NCBI RefSeq assembly: GCF_006335015.1
Contig: NZ_VDGT01000013.1
Coordinates: 124,001 to 188,000, forward strand
DNA length: 64,000 nt
Reading direction: 5' to 3'
From: Streptomyces sedi
GTDB lineage: Bacteria > Actinomycetota > Actinomycetes > Streptomycetales > Streptomycetaceae
Shown here piece after piece: positions 32,766-41,537 of the stretch. The translations under genes and the position numbers were made by a program. The notes under the pieces are model-generated. The model did no database searches. It was not told the DNA's origin and saw only the letters and a program-made list of their open reading frames with translations. Each line of letters opens with the position of its first letter. Position 1 is the stretch's first letter.

Positions 32766-33190
32766 GGCGGCGGCATCTCCTCGGACGGTCTGGATGATCT
32801 ACTTCGGCCGCCTCAGGGTACCGAGTCACTCGGACGGTCCTGCACCCGGGCCGGTCTCCGACGAACTGAAATGGCGATCAAGAGGCTTTCCGTTGATCAA
32901 TTCTTCGGGTTCGGGGACACTCCGAGCGCGGCCATTCTGTCAACCATGACAAAACGGACAGCTTTCCCTCTTCGGGGGAACTTCTTTCTCTTCTCTCCGG
33001 CTGCCCGGCCGGAACTTCCAGGTTTGGCAAACCGGGCCCCCACCTGCGGATACCCGCCGCCGAGGCGCGCCCGAAGCACGTCACCGGCGCCCTTGTCAAC
33101 CCCCGAGATGCGGCCTGACCTGCGGAAACGTCATTCAAAGGCGCGTTCCGCCGTGTTAGGATGGAGAGCCACGGAAGGGGTACCTGTCAC
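32766..33190. other. 425-bp lipoprotein/carD divergent intergenic region
   Basis: Less GC-rich than its surroundings. It holds the lipoprotein promoter on the minus strand (TAGATC, 32796-32801), a weak plus-strand promoter-like pair (TTGATC 32893-32898, 17 bp, GACACT 32916-32921), a small dyad around GGTTTGGCAAACC (33021-33033) and the carD promoter. No convincing ORF. Confidence 0.5.
33134..33162 (+). promoter_or_regulatory. carD promoter
   Basis: -35 TTCAAA (33134-33139) and -10 TAGGAT (33157-33162), spacing 17 bp, giving a leader of about 22 nt with GAAGGGG before the ATG. Confidence 0.5.
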
Positions 33191-33673
33191 ATGACGTTCA
33201 AGGTTGGCGACACCGTGGTCTATCCCCATCACGGCGCCGCGCTGATCGAGGCCATTGAAACTCGCCAGATTAAAGGCGTGGACAAGACTTACCTGGTACT
33301 CAAGGTCGCTCAGGGCGACCTTGAAGTGCGTGTGCCGGCGGAAAACGCCGAACTCGTCGGTGTGCGCGACGTGGTTGGGCAGGACGGACTGGACCGGGTC
33401 TTCGAGGTGCTGCGCGCCCCGTACGCGGAGGAGCCGACGAACTGGTCGCGCCGTTACAAGGCCAATCTTGAGAAGCTCGCCTCCGGCGATGTCATCAAGG
33501 TCGCCGAGGTCGTCCGCGACCTGTGGCGTCGCGAGCGTGAGCGCGGCCTCTCCGCAGGTGAGAAGCGTATGCTCGCCAAGGCCCGGCAGATCCTGGTCAG
33601 CGAGTTGGCCCTGGCCGAGTCCACCAACGAGGACAAGGCCGAGTCGCTGCTGGACGAGGTTCTCGCTTCCTGA
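33191..33673 (+). CDS. carD: CarD-family RNA polymerase-binding regulator
   Basis: 160 residues. N-terminal RNA polymerase interaction domain (FKVGDTVVYPHHGAALIEAI), C-terminal helical DNA-binding domain with the conserved Trp (NWSRRYKANLEKLASGD) and the downstream KVAEVVRDLWRRERERGLS. In actinobacteria CarD binds the RNAP beta subunit and stabilises open complexes at rRNA and housekeeping promoters. Essential in mycobacteria. ATG 33191; located upstream of ispD as in most actinobacteria. Confidence 0.97.
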   Translation: MTFKVGDTVVYPHHGAALIEAIETRQIKGVDKTYLVLKVAQGDLEVRVPAENAELVGVRDVVGQDGLDRVFEVLRAPYAEEPTNWSRRYKANLEKLASGDVIKVAEVVRDLWRRERERGLSAGEKRMLAKARQILVSELALAESTNEDKAESLLDEVLAS

Positions 33674-33676
33674 GAA

Positions 33677-33690
33677 GTGCCGTACGGCAC
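33677..33690. terminator. Palindrome after carD
   Basis: GTGCCG-TA-CGGCAC, a perfect 14-nt palindrome 3 nt after the carD stop; candidate terminator stem. Confidence 0.4.
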
Positions 33691-33753
33691 ACGTCTCTTC
33701 GATTCGCTTTCCGGCTTTCGCCGGCGTCATGAACGTGTGACGACCTCACGTGT

Positions 33754-33796
33754 CACAGCGCCCGAAGGTATGCGCCATACCGCGACGGGCGCTGTG
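33754..33796. other. Nested double stem-loop between carD and ispD
   Basis: Outer stem CACAGCGCCCG (33754-33764) with CGGGCGCTGTG (33786-33796), 11 bp perfect; inner stem GGTATG (33767-33772) with CATACC (33776-33781), 6 bp perfect, 3-nt loop. The rest of 33691-34013 shows no supported gene, so this region holds structured 3' or 5' untranslated RNA and presumably the ispD promoter, which I could not pin down. Confidence 0.6.
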
Positions 33797-34013
33797 GCGC
33801 GTGTGGACGCAGCGCGCCGTGGGCTCACGCCCCCGTCTCGGTCCCGCCTCGTCGCCGACCGTCGCGGTCGACCCTGCTGATCGGTGCCAGAAGTGTGCCG
33901 GGCTGGTGAAGCTTCGCTACGACCGGTTGTCACGGAAGGGACCAGTCGTGTGAGCCCGGCACGCTCAGGCCATACCCATTCCCGCCCTGAGAGCAAACCT
34001 GCACCGGTCATCA

Positions 34014-34802
34014 ATGTCAGATGTCACCTCGTTCAACGAAGAGTTCACCGCGGAGCCGTCCCCCGAGGGGACGCCGCCCGCGCCCGCCGCGGCCGTGATT
34101 CCGGCGGCCGGCCTTGGCCTGCGGCTCGGTCCCGGGGCGCCCAAGGCGCTCCGCCCCCTCGGCGGCACCCCCATGCTGGTCCACGCGGTGCGCGCCATGG
34201 CCAGGGGCCGGACGATCGCGCTGGTCGTCGTGGTCGCCCCCGCCGAACAACTCACGCTGGTGCGCTCGTTGCTCGACGAGCACCCGCCGCCGCCCGGCGT
34301 CGAGCAGCTGGTGGTCGCCGGCGGCGCCACCCGCCAGGAGTCGGTGCGGCTCGGCCTCGCCGCGCTGCCCGAGTCCGTGGGGGTGGTGTTGGTGCACGAC
34401 GCGGCGCGGCCACTCGTCCCGGTGGAGACCGTGGACGCGGTCACCGCCACGGTGCGCGCGGGCGCCCCCGCCGTGGTCCCCGCGCTCCCCGTGACCGACA
34501 CGGTCAAGGCGATCGCCCACCCCGGCGCCCCCGGCGAGCCGGAACCCGTGGTCGCCACCCCCGAACGCGCCCTGCTCCGCGCCGTGCAGACGCCCCAGGG
34601 CTTCGACCGCGCGACGCTGCTCGCCGCGCACGAGGCCGCCACCTCCGACCTGGCGACCGACGACGCCGGCCTCGTCGAACGGATGGGCGTCGAGGTCGTG
34701 CTGGTGCCCGGCCACGAGGAGGCGTTCAAGGTGACCAGGCCGCTGGACCTGCTGCTTGCCGAGGCCGTGCTGGCCCGGCGGAGGATCAACGATGGCTACT
34801 GA
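34014..34802 (+). CDS. ispD: 2-C-methyl-D-erythritol 4-phosphate cytidylyltransferase
   Basis: 262 residues. Nucleotide-binding motif AAVIPAAGLGLRLG (about 25-38), GGATRQESVRLGL, HDAARPLV and TPQGFDR, all typical of IspD. Third step of the non-mevalonate isoprenoid pathway: MEP plus CTP to CDP-ME. The first about 22 residues are variable; ATG 34014 lacks a clear Shine-Dalgarno so the start is less certain. The ispF start overlaps its end by 11 nt. Confidence 0.95.
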   Translation: MSDVTSFNEEFTAEPSPEGTPPAPAAAVIPAAGLGLRLGPGAPKALRPLGGTPMLVHAVRAMARGRTIALVVVVAPAEQLTLVRSLLDEHPPPPGVEQLVVAGGATRQESVRLGLAALPESVGVVLVHDAARPLVPVETVDAVTATVRAGAPAVVPALPVTDTVKAIAHPGAPGEPEPVVATPERALLRAVQTPQGFDRATLLAAHEAATSDLATDDAGLVERMGVEVVLVPGHEEAFKVTRPLDLLLAEAVLARRRINDGY

Positions 34803-35304
34803 GAAGCCCGTTCACGCGCCGCCCCTGCCCAGGACGGGCATCGGCACCGACGTGCACGCCTTCGAGGCCGGGCGCCCGCTGTGGTGCGCCGGGCTGCACT
34901 GGCCGGACGCCCGCTTCGGGCTGGCCGGGCACTCGGACGGGGACGTGGCCGCGCACGCCGCGTGCGACGCCCTGTTCTCCGCGGCCGGGCTCGGCGACCT
35001 GGGCGCGCACTTCGGCACGGACCGGCCCGAGTGGGCCGGCGCCTCGGGGACGGCGCTGCTGGGCGAGGCCGCCCGGATCGTCCGCGACGCCGGTTTCACG
35101 ATCGGCAACGTGGCGATCCAGGTCATCGGCGTCCGCCCGAAGATCGGCACCCGGCGCGAGGAGGCGCAGCGCGCGCTGTCCGAGGCGGCCGGTGCGCCGG
35201 TCTCCGTCTCCGGCACCACGACCGACGGCCTGGGGCTGACCGGCCGCGCCGAGGGGCTGGCCGCGATGGCGACCGCGCTGGTGCTTCCCCCACCCGTCGG
35301 CTGA
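34792..35304 (+). CDS. ispF: 2-C-methyl-D-erythritol 2,4-cyclodiphosphate synthase
   Basis: 170 residues. Metal motif GTDVHAF, GHSDGDVAAHA, GDLGAHF, and the C-terminal TTTDGLGLTGRAEGLAAMA block are all IspF signatures. It cyclises CDP-ME-2P in the MEP pathway. ATG 34792 lies in the end of ispD (11-nt overlap), so coupled. Confidence 0.96.
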   Translation: MATEKPVHAPPLPRTGIGTDVHAFEAGRPLWCAGLHWPDARFGLAGHSDGDVAAHAACDALFSAAGLGDLGAHFGTDRPEWAGASGTALLGEAARIVRDAGFTIGNVAIQVIGVRPKIGTRREEAQRALSEAAGAPVSVSGTTTDGLGLTGRAEGLAAMATALVLPPPVG

Positions 35305-35364
35305 GGCCGGTGGGCCGGCGCCCGGGGGGCGCGGGGCGGCCCGGGTGCCTACTACTCTTGAGGC

Positions 35365-36756
35365 GTGACCATTCGCCTGTATGACACCAGCAGCCGGCAG
35401 ATCCGTGACTTCAGCCCGCTTCGGCCCGGCTGCGTCTCGATCTACCTCTGTGGCGCCACGGTGCAGGCCCCGCCGCACATCGGTCACATCAGGTCGGGAC
35501 TGAACTTCGACATCATGCGCCGGTGGTTCGCCTACCGCGGGTACGACGTCACGTTCGTCCGCAACGTCACCGACATCGACGACAAGATCATCGCGAAGAG
35601 CGCCGAGCTGGGCCGCCCCTGGTGGGCGATCGGCTACGAGAACGAGCGGGCCTTCGGCGCCGCCTACGACGTTCTCGGCTGCCTGCCGCCCGACTACGAG
35701 CCGCGGGCGACCGGCCACGTGCCGGAGATGGTCGAGATGATGCGTGCGTTGATCGGAGGCGGTCACGCCTATCCGGCGGACGGCAACGTCTACTTCGACG
35801 TGCGGAGCTACCCCGGCTATCTCCAGCTCTCCAACCAGGAGTTGGACCAGCTGCTCCAGCCGGCGGGCGAGGGCGAGACGGGCAAGCGCGACCCGCGTGA
35901 CTTCGCGCTGTGGAAGGCGACCAAGCCGGGGGAGCCCAGCTGGGAGACCCCCTGGGGTCCCGGCCGTCCCGGCTGGCACCTGGAGTGCTCGGCCATGGTG
36001 CGCAAGTACCTCGGTCCCGCGTTCGACATCCACGGCGGCGGGATCGACCTGGTCTTCCCGCACCACGAGAACGAGATCGCCCAGTCCAAGGCGTACGGCG
36101 ACCCGTTCGCGAGCTACTGGGTGCACAACGCCTGGCTCACCATCGGCGGCGAGAAGATGAGCAAGTCGCTGGGGAACTCGGTGCTGGTCTCCGAGATGGT
36201 CAGGCGCTGGCGCCCGATCGTTCTCCGCTACTACCTGGGCACCCCGCACTACCGTTCCGCCATCGACTACAGCGAGGCGGCGCTGGCCGAGGCGGAGACC
36301 GCCTTCGCCAGGATCGAGGGCTTCCTCCAGCGCGGCACCGAGCAGGCGGGCGAGGTCCCGCCGGCCGGGTCGGTGCCCGAGGACTTCGCCGCCGCGATGG
36401 ACGAGGACTTCGGCGTTCCCCAGGCCCTGGCCGCCGTGCACACCACCGTGCGCCAGGGCAACGCCGCCCTGGCCGAGGGCGACAAGGAGTCGCTGACCGC
36501 CCTGATGGCCCAGGTCAGGGCGATGCTCGGGGTGCTCGGCCTGGACCCGCTCGACCCGGCCTGGTCCGGTGGCGGCTCGCGGGGCGCGGAGCTGACCGGG
36601 GTGGTGGACACGCTGGTGGCGCTCGTCCTCGACCAGCGGCAGGCCGCGCGCGAACGCAAGGACTACGGCACCGCCGACGCCATCAGGGACCAGCTGAAGT
36701 CGGCCGGACTGGTCATCGAGGACACCCCCAACGGCCCCCGCTGGGAGCTCGGCTGA
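35365..36756 (+). CDS. cysS: Cysteinyl-tRNA synthetase
   Basis: 463 residues. HIGH motif PPHIGHIRSG, Zn-binding Cys29 region (IYLCGATV), GWHLECSAM, HHENEIAQS, KMSKSLGN and the C-terminal DALR-type domain (ARERKDYGTADAIRDQL). Charges tRNA-Cys. GTG 35365 follows TACTCT (35353-35358) by 6 nt, so it has a separate leaderless transcript despite lying 60 nt after ispF. Confidence 0.96.
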   Translation: MTIRLYDTSSRQIRDFSPLRPGCVSIYLCGATVQAPPHIGHIRSGLNFDIMRRWFAYRGYDVTFVRNVTDIDDKIIAKSAELGRPWWAIGYENERAFGAAYDVLGCLPPDYEPRATGHVPEMVEMMRALIGGGHAYPADGNVYFDVRSYPGYLQLSNQELDQLLQPAGEGETGKRDPRDFALWKATKPGEPSWETPWGPGRPGWHLECSAMVRKYLGPAFDIHGGGIDLVFPHHENEIAQSKAYGDPFASYWVHNAWLTIGGEKMSKSLGNSVLVSEMVRRWRPIVLRYYLGTPHYRSAIDYSEAALAEAETAFARIEGFLQRGTEQAGEVPPAGSVPEDFAAAMDEDFGVPQALAAVHTTVRQGNAALAEGDKESLTALMAQVRAMLGVLGLDPLDPAWSGGGSRGAELTGVVDTLVALVLDQRQAARERKDYGTADAIRDQLKSAGLVIEDTPNGPRWELG

Positions 36757-36795
36757 CCGCCGAGCCCCGACGCCCACACAGAACACGAGACTTCC

Positions 36796-37737
36796 ATGCC
36801 AGGCAATCCCAACCGTCGCACCAGCAACAAGAAGGGCCCCCAGATCGGCAGCGGCGGACAGCGCCGCCGCGGGCTGAGGGGCAAGGGGCCGACCCCGCCC
36901 GCCGAGATGCGCACCGGCCACGCCAAGAAGCGCGCCGCCGAGGTCAAGGCGCGCCAGCAGGCGTCCCGCCAGGGCGCCAAGCGCGGCCAGAAGTCGGCCA
37001 ACGAGCTGGTCGTCGGGCGCAACCCGGTGCTGGAGGCGCTGCGCGCCGGGGTGCCGGCGAACGCGCTGTACGTCCAGCAGTTCCTGGAGAGCGACGACCG
37101 GGTCACCGACGCCGTCAAGCTCGCCGTGGCCAGGCCGGACCTGCATCTCGTCGAGGCGCCCAAGCCCGAGCTGGACCGGCTCACCGCCGGCCTCAACCAC
37201 CAGGGGCTGGCGCTCCAGGTCCCGCCGTACGACTACGCCCACCCGGACGACCTGCTGGAGGCCGCGGCCGACTCGGGCCGTGACCCGTTGATCATGGTGC
37301 TGGACGGGGTCACCGACCCGCGGAACCTGGGCGCCGTCGTCCGTTCGACGGCCGCCTTCGGCGGACACGGGGTCGTGGTACCGGAGCGCAGGGCGGCGGG
37401 GATGACGGCGTCGGCCTGGAAGACCTCGGCCGGCACCGCCGCCACCACCCCGGTGGCCAGGGCCACCAACCTCACCCGCGCGCTCCAGGCGTACCAGCGC
37501 GCCGGGGTCTTCGTGGTGGGCCTCGCGGCCGACGGCGAGGCCGAGCTGACGGACCTCGACGCGTTGGACGGGCCCGTGGCGATCGTCGTGGGCAGCGAGG
37601 GCAAGGGGCTCTCCCGGCTGGTGGGGGAGACCTGCGACCTGCGCGTCCGCATCCCGATGCCGGGCGGCGCCGAGTCGCTGAACGCCGGCGTCGCGGCGGG
37701 AGTCGCGCTCTACGCGGCGGCGGCGCGCCGGGCGTGA
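36796..37737 (+). CDS. rlmB: 23S rRNA (guanosine-2'-O)-methyltransferase RlmB
   Basis: 313 residues. A basic, disordered N-terminus (about 1-68; Arg/Lys/Gly-rich) is followed by the SpoU substrate-binding domain (VVGRNPVLEALRAG) and the knotted SPOUT catalytic domain with DGVTDPRNLGAVVRSTAAFG, GSEGKGL and PMPGGAESLNAGVAAGVAL. Methylates G2251 (E. coli numbering) of 23S rRNA. ATG 36796, 39 nt after cysS. Confidence 0.95.
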   Translation: MPGNPNRRTSNKKGPQIGSGGQRRRGLRGKGPTPPAEMRTGHAKKRAAEVKARQQASRQGAKRGQKSANELVVGRNPVLEALRAGVPANALYVQQFLESDDRVTDAVKLAVARPDLHLVEAPKPELDRLTAGLNHQGLALQVPPYDYAHPDDLLEAAADSGRDPLIMVLDGVTDPRNLGAVVRSTAAFGGHGVVVPERRAAGMTASAWKTSAGTAATTPVARATNLTRALQAYQRAGVFVVGLAADGEAELTDLDALDGPVAIVVGSEGKGLSRLVGETCDLRVRIPMPGGAESLNAGVAAGVALYAAAARRA

Positions 37738-37942
37738 GCGGTCGCTGAACGGGCGCGCGTCCGGGCGTGAAGGCCGCTGCACGGAGGCGCGCGTTGGGGG
37801 ACGGCGGCTGCCGAAGCGCCGGGCGGCGTGCGGGAGATGACGCGCGCCGGCCCGCCAACCCGCGCGCCCGCGTGACTTTGACGGGTCGCGGACAGACTTT
37901 GTCGACGCGAGGCAGTGTCTTAACGCGGTGTCACTCGGTTAG

Positions 37943-39538
37943 ATGAGTGTGGACACCAGAACACTCCGCGGCCGACCGATGGACGAGCCGGTGCTGAGCA
38001 TGGTCAAGGTGCCATGCGACCCGGCGCAGGTCATCGTGAACCACGCCAGTTTCCGGGTGCGGCTGGCCACCCCGCCGCCCGTGAGCATCGTCGTGCCCGA
38101 AGCGCTCGGGGGCCCGGTGCCCGCCGCGGTGTCGCCGGCCAGGCGCCGGCCCCTGGTGTGGAGCGGACAGAGCGCGCCGGGGGACCGCGCGGCAGGCTCG
38201 CTGCTCCAGGCGGTGCGCGAGGCCGGCGGCCCCGGCGCCCCGGGCTCCGGCGAGAGCCTGGCCACCGACACGCTGCCCCGGATTCCCGCCGGGGCCAGGC
38301 CGGTTCAGCGGACCGGCACCGTCGTCGCCCCCCGCGCCCCGCATCTCGGCGAGACGACGGCGCCGCTGCCCCCGGTGCCGGACGCCCCGGACGACGGGGG
38401 CGAGTTCGAGACCGGGGAGTTCGAGACCGGCGAGTTCGCCGCCGTGCCCGAGGGCGAGCCGGCGCCGCGTGGGGCGCGCGGCCGGGGGCGCGGCCGACGC
38501 GCCAGGGCGTTCCACACCGACCGCCGGCTGAGCCTGGGCCTGGTGCTGCTGCCGCTGCGGCTGCTGCTCGGCTTCATGGCGATCTACGCGGGGATGGGCA
38601 AGCTCACCGACCCGGTCTACTTCGACGGCGGCGACCGGGGCTCGCTGCGCAACTGGCTGGGCTCGATGGAGCCGTGGGCGGTGGCCGCCCCGCTGCACGA
38701 CTGGGCGGTGGCGCACCCGGTGGGCGCCGGGCTGACCGTGGCGTTCTGCCAGATCGTGGTCGGCGTGCTCACCCTCTTCGGGCTCTGGCAGCGGGCCGCC
38801 GCGCTGCTGGGCGCCGCGCTCTCGCTGGCGCTGCTGACCACGGTCAGCTGGCAGAGCGGCCCGGCCTACGACACCCCCGAGATCGTTCTCTTCGCCGCCT
38901 GGACGCCGCTGGTGATCGCGGGCGCGCCGCTGCACTCGCTGGACGCGAGGCTCGCCGGCGAGGCGTGGCGCAGGCTCGGGCCGCGCGCGCCGCTGAGCGC
39001 GCTGCGCCGACGGGTGCTGCGGCGCGGCACGCTGCTGGCGTCGCTGCTGCTCGGAGTGGCGCTGCTGGTCGGGTCGTTGCTGGGCAGCGCGGTGCGTTCG
39101 TCGCAGTTCGCCACCGTGCCCGAGCCCGGCGAGCCGCCGCGCAACCACCTCCCCGGTGAGTCGCTCATCGACGAGGAGGAGGAAGCCCGCCTGGAGCGCG
39201 AGCGGGAGGCCGCCGCCGAGGCCGAGCGGCGCGAGGAGGCCGAGCGGGAGGCGGCCGAGGAGGAGCGGGAGGCCGTCGAGGCGGAGGAGCCGGAGGAGAC
39301 CGCCCCGGGCGGCACCGCGCCGAGCGAGCCGGCGCCGGACGCCGGCTCCCAGGAGCCGGAGCCCGAGGCGCCGGCCGAGGAGCCGCAGGACTCCGCGCCG
39401 GCCGCGCCGCCGGCCGGCCCCGAGGACGGCGGAGCCGACCCCGGCACCGGCGACGAGACCCCGCCGGACAGCGGCGAGGGCCAGGACGACGGGGGTGATC
39501 AGGGCAGCCCCGACCCCCTCGGCGGGCTGCTCGGTTAG
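37943..39538 (+). CDS. DoxX-family membrane protein with long disordered ends
   Basis: 531 residues. N-terminal about 190 residues are low complexity (EFETGEFETGEF repeats, Arg-rich stretch), a DoxX/MauE-like membrane domain of four helices follows (about 195-320; PLRLLLGFMAIYAGMGKLTD), then one more helix (about 360-382), a Glu/Arg coiled coil (about 405-450) and a Pro/Glu tail. DoxX proteins associate with quinone or thiol redox in the membrane; role here unknown. ATG 37943; an in-frame GTG at 37949 is also possible. The 205-bp gap upstream shows no other gene. Confidence 0.82.
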   Translation: MSVDTRTLRGRPMDEPVLSMVKVPCDPAQVIVNHASFRVRLATPPPVSIVVPEALGGPVPAAVSPARRRPLVWSGQSAPGDRAAGSLLQAVREAGGPGAPGSGESLATDTLPRIPAGARPVQRTGTVVAPRAPHLGETTAPLPPVPDAPDDGGEFETGEFETGEFAAVPEGEPAPRGARGRGRGRRARAFHTDRRLSLGLVLLPLRLLLGFMAIYAGMGKLTDPVYFDGGDRGSLRNWLGSMEPWAVAAPLHDWAVAHPVGAGLTVAFCQIVVGVLTLFGLWQRAAALLGAALSLALLTTVSWQSGPAYDTPEIVLFAAWTPLVIAGAPLHSLDARLAGEAWRRLGPRAPLSALRRRVLRRGTLLASLLLGVALLVGSLLGSAVRSSQFATVPEPGEPPRNHLPGESLIDEEEEARLEREREAAAEAERREEAEREAAEEEREAVEAEEPEETAPGGTAPSEPAPDAGSQEPEPEAPAEEPQDSAPAAPPAGPEDGGADPGTGDETPPDSGEGQDDGGDQGSPDPLGGLLG

Positions 39539-39723
39539 GTGGGGTTCTAGGAGAGTGAGCCGAATAGCGGCTGCCGCCGCGGTGGGTTACGGGCGTGCCG
39601 GGGGTGGGGTCTCACCCTTGCTCCGGCGCGTGGTTCCTCGCGCCCCGTTCCGCTGACGCGTGCGGGGGCGGCGGCGCCCGAACGGTGTTTGGGCGGCGGG
39701 GGGTTCCCCGGCAGACTGGCGCC

Positions 39724-40572
39724 GTGCACGAGGACCCCGCCACACGAAGGGCACTGCGCCATGTCGCCGGGCTGGCGGTCGGCGGCCCGCTCGATCCGAC
39801 GCTGCCGCTGACGCTCAACTTCCACCCCGACCGGCTCGCCGACGGGGTGCCGATCCTGCGCCGGATGGCCGAGGACGGCGTGTATCTCTCCCAGTTCGCC
39901 ACCGGGACCAGCAACGGCGGTCTCACCGCCCACCCGGGCGGCGACCGTTGGCACTGGGAGAGCCGCATCTTCGGCGCCGCCTACGACGCGGCCCCCGCCC
40001 GAGTCCGCCCGGTCTACGGCGCGTTGAACCACCGCCTTCGCGCGGTCGGCGCGGCGCCGCGGTTCGGCTCGGCGCACTTCCGGCTGGTGCCCGAGGTGTT
40101 GGCGCGCAGTACCTTCTGCTACCCGGACAGCTCGGCCGAGCCGACGGCCTTCGGCGTCGCGGCCCGCTGCGACCTGGTGGCGCGGGCGTCGGCCGGCGAC
40201 CTTCCGGCGCTCGACCCGGCACTCGACGGGTATGTCGAGGCGCATGTGCACGGCCAGGTCGCGCTGGCACGCGACGTGGCCGCGCTGGTGCTCGACCCGA
40301 GCCACCGGGGCACACCGGTGGCCGAGGCCGCGGTCGCGCTGGGCTGCCCGGTGGAGTGGCATCCCGGGTTCCGGCTGTCGCTCGAAGTGCTGGAGGCCAA
40401 CGCGGGGTTCCGCGGCCCGGCGGCGGTGGCGCTCGGCCGGCGGCTGGCCGAGCACGGGACGCTCGACCCGCGGATGATCGGCGACGCCGCGCGTTCCGGC
40501 GCCCACGACGCGCAGGAGTTGAAGTGGCTCTGGCACTGCCTCGTCCGCTTCGGCACCCCAGGACAGCCGTAG
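39724..40572 (+). CDS. DUF3626 protein
   Basis: 282 residues matching the DUF3626 pattern: LTLNFHPDR near residue 30, FLSQ-like YLSQFATGTSNGG, RFGSAHFRL, FCYPDSS and EAHVHG. No known activity; the conserved His, Asp and Arg residues look enzyme-like. No signal peptide. GTG 39724 is 6 nt after CAGACT (39712-39717), suggesting a leaderless transcript. It ends 31 nt before a MITE-like element. Confidence 0.82.
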   Translation: MHEDPATRRALRHVAGLAVGGPLDPTLPLTLNFHPDRLADGVPILRRMAEDGVYLSQFATGTSNGGLTAHPGGDRWHWESRIFGAAYDAAPARVRPVYGALNHRLRAVGAAPRFGSAHFRLVPEVLARSTFCYPDSSAEPTAFGVAARCDLVARASAGDLPALDPALDGYVEAHVHGQVALARDVAALVLDPSHRGTPVAEAAVALGCPVEWHPGFRLSLEVLEANAGFRGPAAVALGRRLAEHGTLDPRMIGDAARSGAHDAQELKWLWHCLVRFGTPGQP

Positions 40573-40607
40573 GGCGCGGGGGCCCGCGCGTGAAGGCGCG
40601 GACCTAG

Positions 40608-40769
40608 GCCGTCTCGTTTGGATCTTCGCGGGGGCGCGACGCCAGCTACGGCACTTCGCTGCGTTACCGAATCGCGCGAATACGACCGAGTATGAGCTGC
40701 GATCCGGCGCCTTGCGATGCACCGCATCTGACGCCGCGCCCTGATCCACGAAGATCCAAACGAGACGAC
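40608..40769. mobile_element. MITE-like element with 21-bp terminal inverted repeats and CTAG flanks
   Basis: Left end 40608-40628 and right end 40749-40769 are complementary at 20 of 21 positions (core GTCTCGTTTGGATCTTCG). Both outer sides carry CTAG (40604-40607 and 40770-40773), a likely target duplication. The 120-bp interior has no ORF, so it would depend on a transposase elsewhere, probably of an IS5-type element judging by the CTAG target. Confidence 0.75.
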
Positions 40770-40773
40770 CTAG

Positions 40774-40793
40774 ATCCCAACGAGACGGCCTAG
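40774..40793. repeat. Solo terminal repeat remnant next to the MITE
   Basis: atcccaacgagacggc followed by a third CTAG (40790-40793) repeats the outer part of the MITE right end with one change. The CTAG supplies the stop codon of the nucleotidyltransferase on the minus strand. Confidence 0.6.
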
Positions 40794-41518
40794 CCGCCGA
40801 GTTCCCTGGCCGCCTCGGTCAGGTCCTTCGCGGTGTCGATGGCCCGCCAGTAGGCGCCCTGGGAGAGCGGGAAGCCGGCCAGCCGGCGCGCCCTGGCCAG
40901 CCGGGGGAAGGTGTGGCGCTCGTGGTCGCCCCGGTCGGGCAGCAGCGCGGTGAACTCGGCGGCGAAGACGTAGACGCCGGCGTTGATCAGGTAGGGCGAG
41001 GGCGGGGCCTCGATGAAGTCCAGCACATGGCCGAACTCGTCGGTCTCCACCGCGCCCCAGGGGATGCGGGGGCGGGCCAGCGCCAGGGTGGCCAACGCGT
41101 CCCGCTCGTCGTGGAACTCGGCCATCTCGCGGAGCGAGAAGCGGGTCCAGATGTCGCCGTTGGTGGCGAACCACGGCTCGTCGGGGCGCGGCAGTGCGGC
41201 GGCGGCGTACTTGAGGCCGCCGCCGCGCCCCAACGGCTCCTGCTCGACAACGGTGTTGACCCGCAGCGGCAGCTCGTTCGACGCGAGCCAGTCCTGGAGC
41301 ACCTCGGCCAGATGACCGCAGGAGATCACCGCGTCCGTCACGCCCTCGGACGCCAGCCAGCGCAGCTGGTGGCCGATGATCGGCTCGCCGGTGCCGGGGA
41401 TCTCCACCATCGGCTTGGGCCGGTCGTCGGTGTACGGGCGGAGCCGGGAGCCCTGCCCGCCGGCCAGGACGACGGCCTGGCTGGGGTGTGTCGCGGCGTC
41501 GGATGCGGCGTTGCTCAT
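40790..41518 (-). CDS. NDP-sugar pyrophosphorylase-like nucleotidyltransferase
   Basis: 242 residues. N-terminal VVLAGGQGSRLRPYTDDRPK is the NTP-transferase signature, then GEPIIGHQL, NGDIW and INAGVYVF. Likely a GDP-mannose or glucose-1-phosphate nucleotidyltransferase; the exact sugar is unknown. It is shorter than classical RfbA/ManC and lacks a hexapeptide tail. ATG 41518 is 6 nt after TAGGCT (41525-41530), so leaderless. Its stop codon TAG falls in the CTAG beside the MITE, so the C-terminus may have been altered by insertion. Confidence 0.85.
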   Translation of the reverse strand: MSNAASDAATHPSQAVVLAGGQGSRLRPYTDDRPKPMVEIPGTGEPIIGHQLRWLASEGVTDAVISCGHLAEVLQDWLASNELPLRVNTVVEQEPLGRGGGLKYAAAALPRPDEPWFATNGDIWTRFSLREMAEFHDERDALATLALARPRIPWGAVETDEFGHVLDFIEAPPSPYLINAGVYVFAAEFTALLPDRGDHERHTFPRLARARRLAGFPLSQGAYWRAIDTAKDLTEAARELGG

Positions 41519-41537
41519 GGCCGCAGCCTATGTGGCG

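Noticed and set aside
33884..35239. Long plus-strand frame across ispD and ispF
   Set aside because: A different frame encodes clear IspD and IspF proteins; this one is the Arg/Gly/Pro-rich shadow typical of high-GC DNA.
40629..40748. Transposase fragment inside the MITE
   Set aside because: The 120-bp interior has stops in all frames of useful length and no transposase motif.
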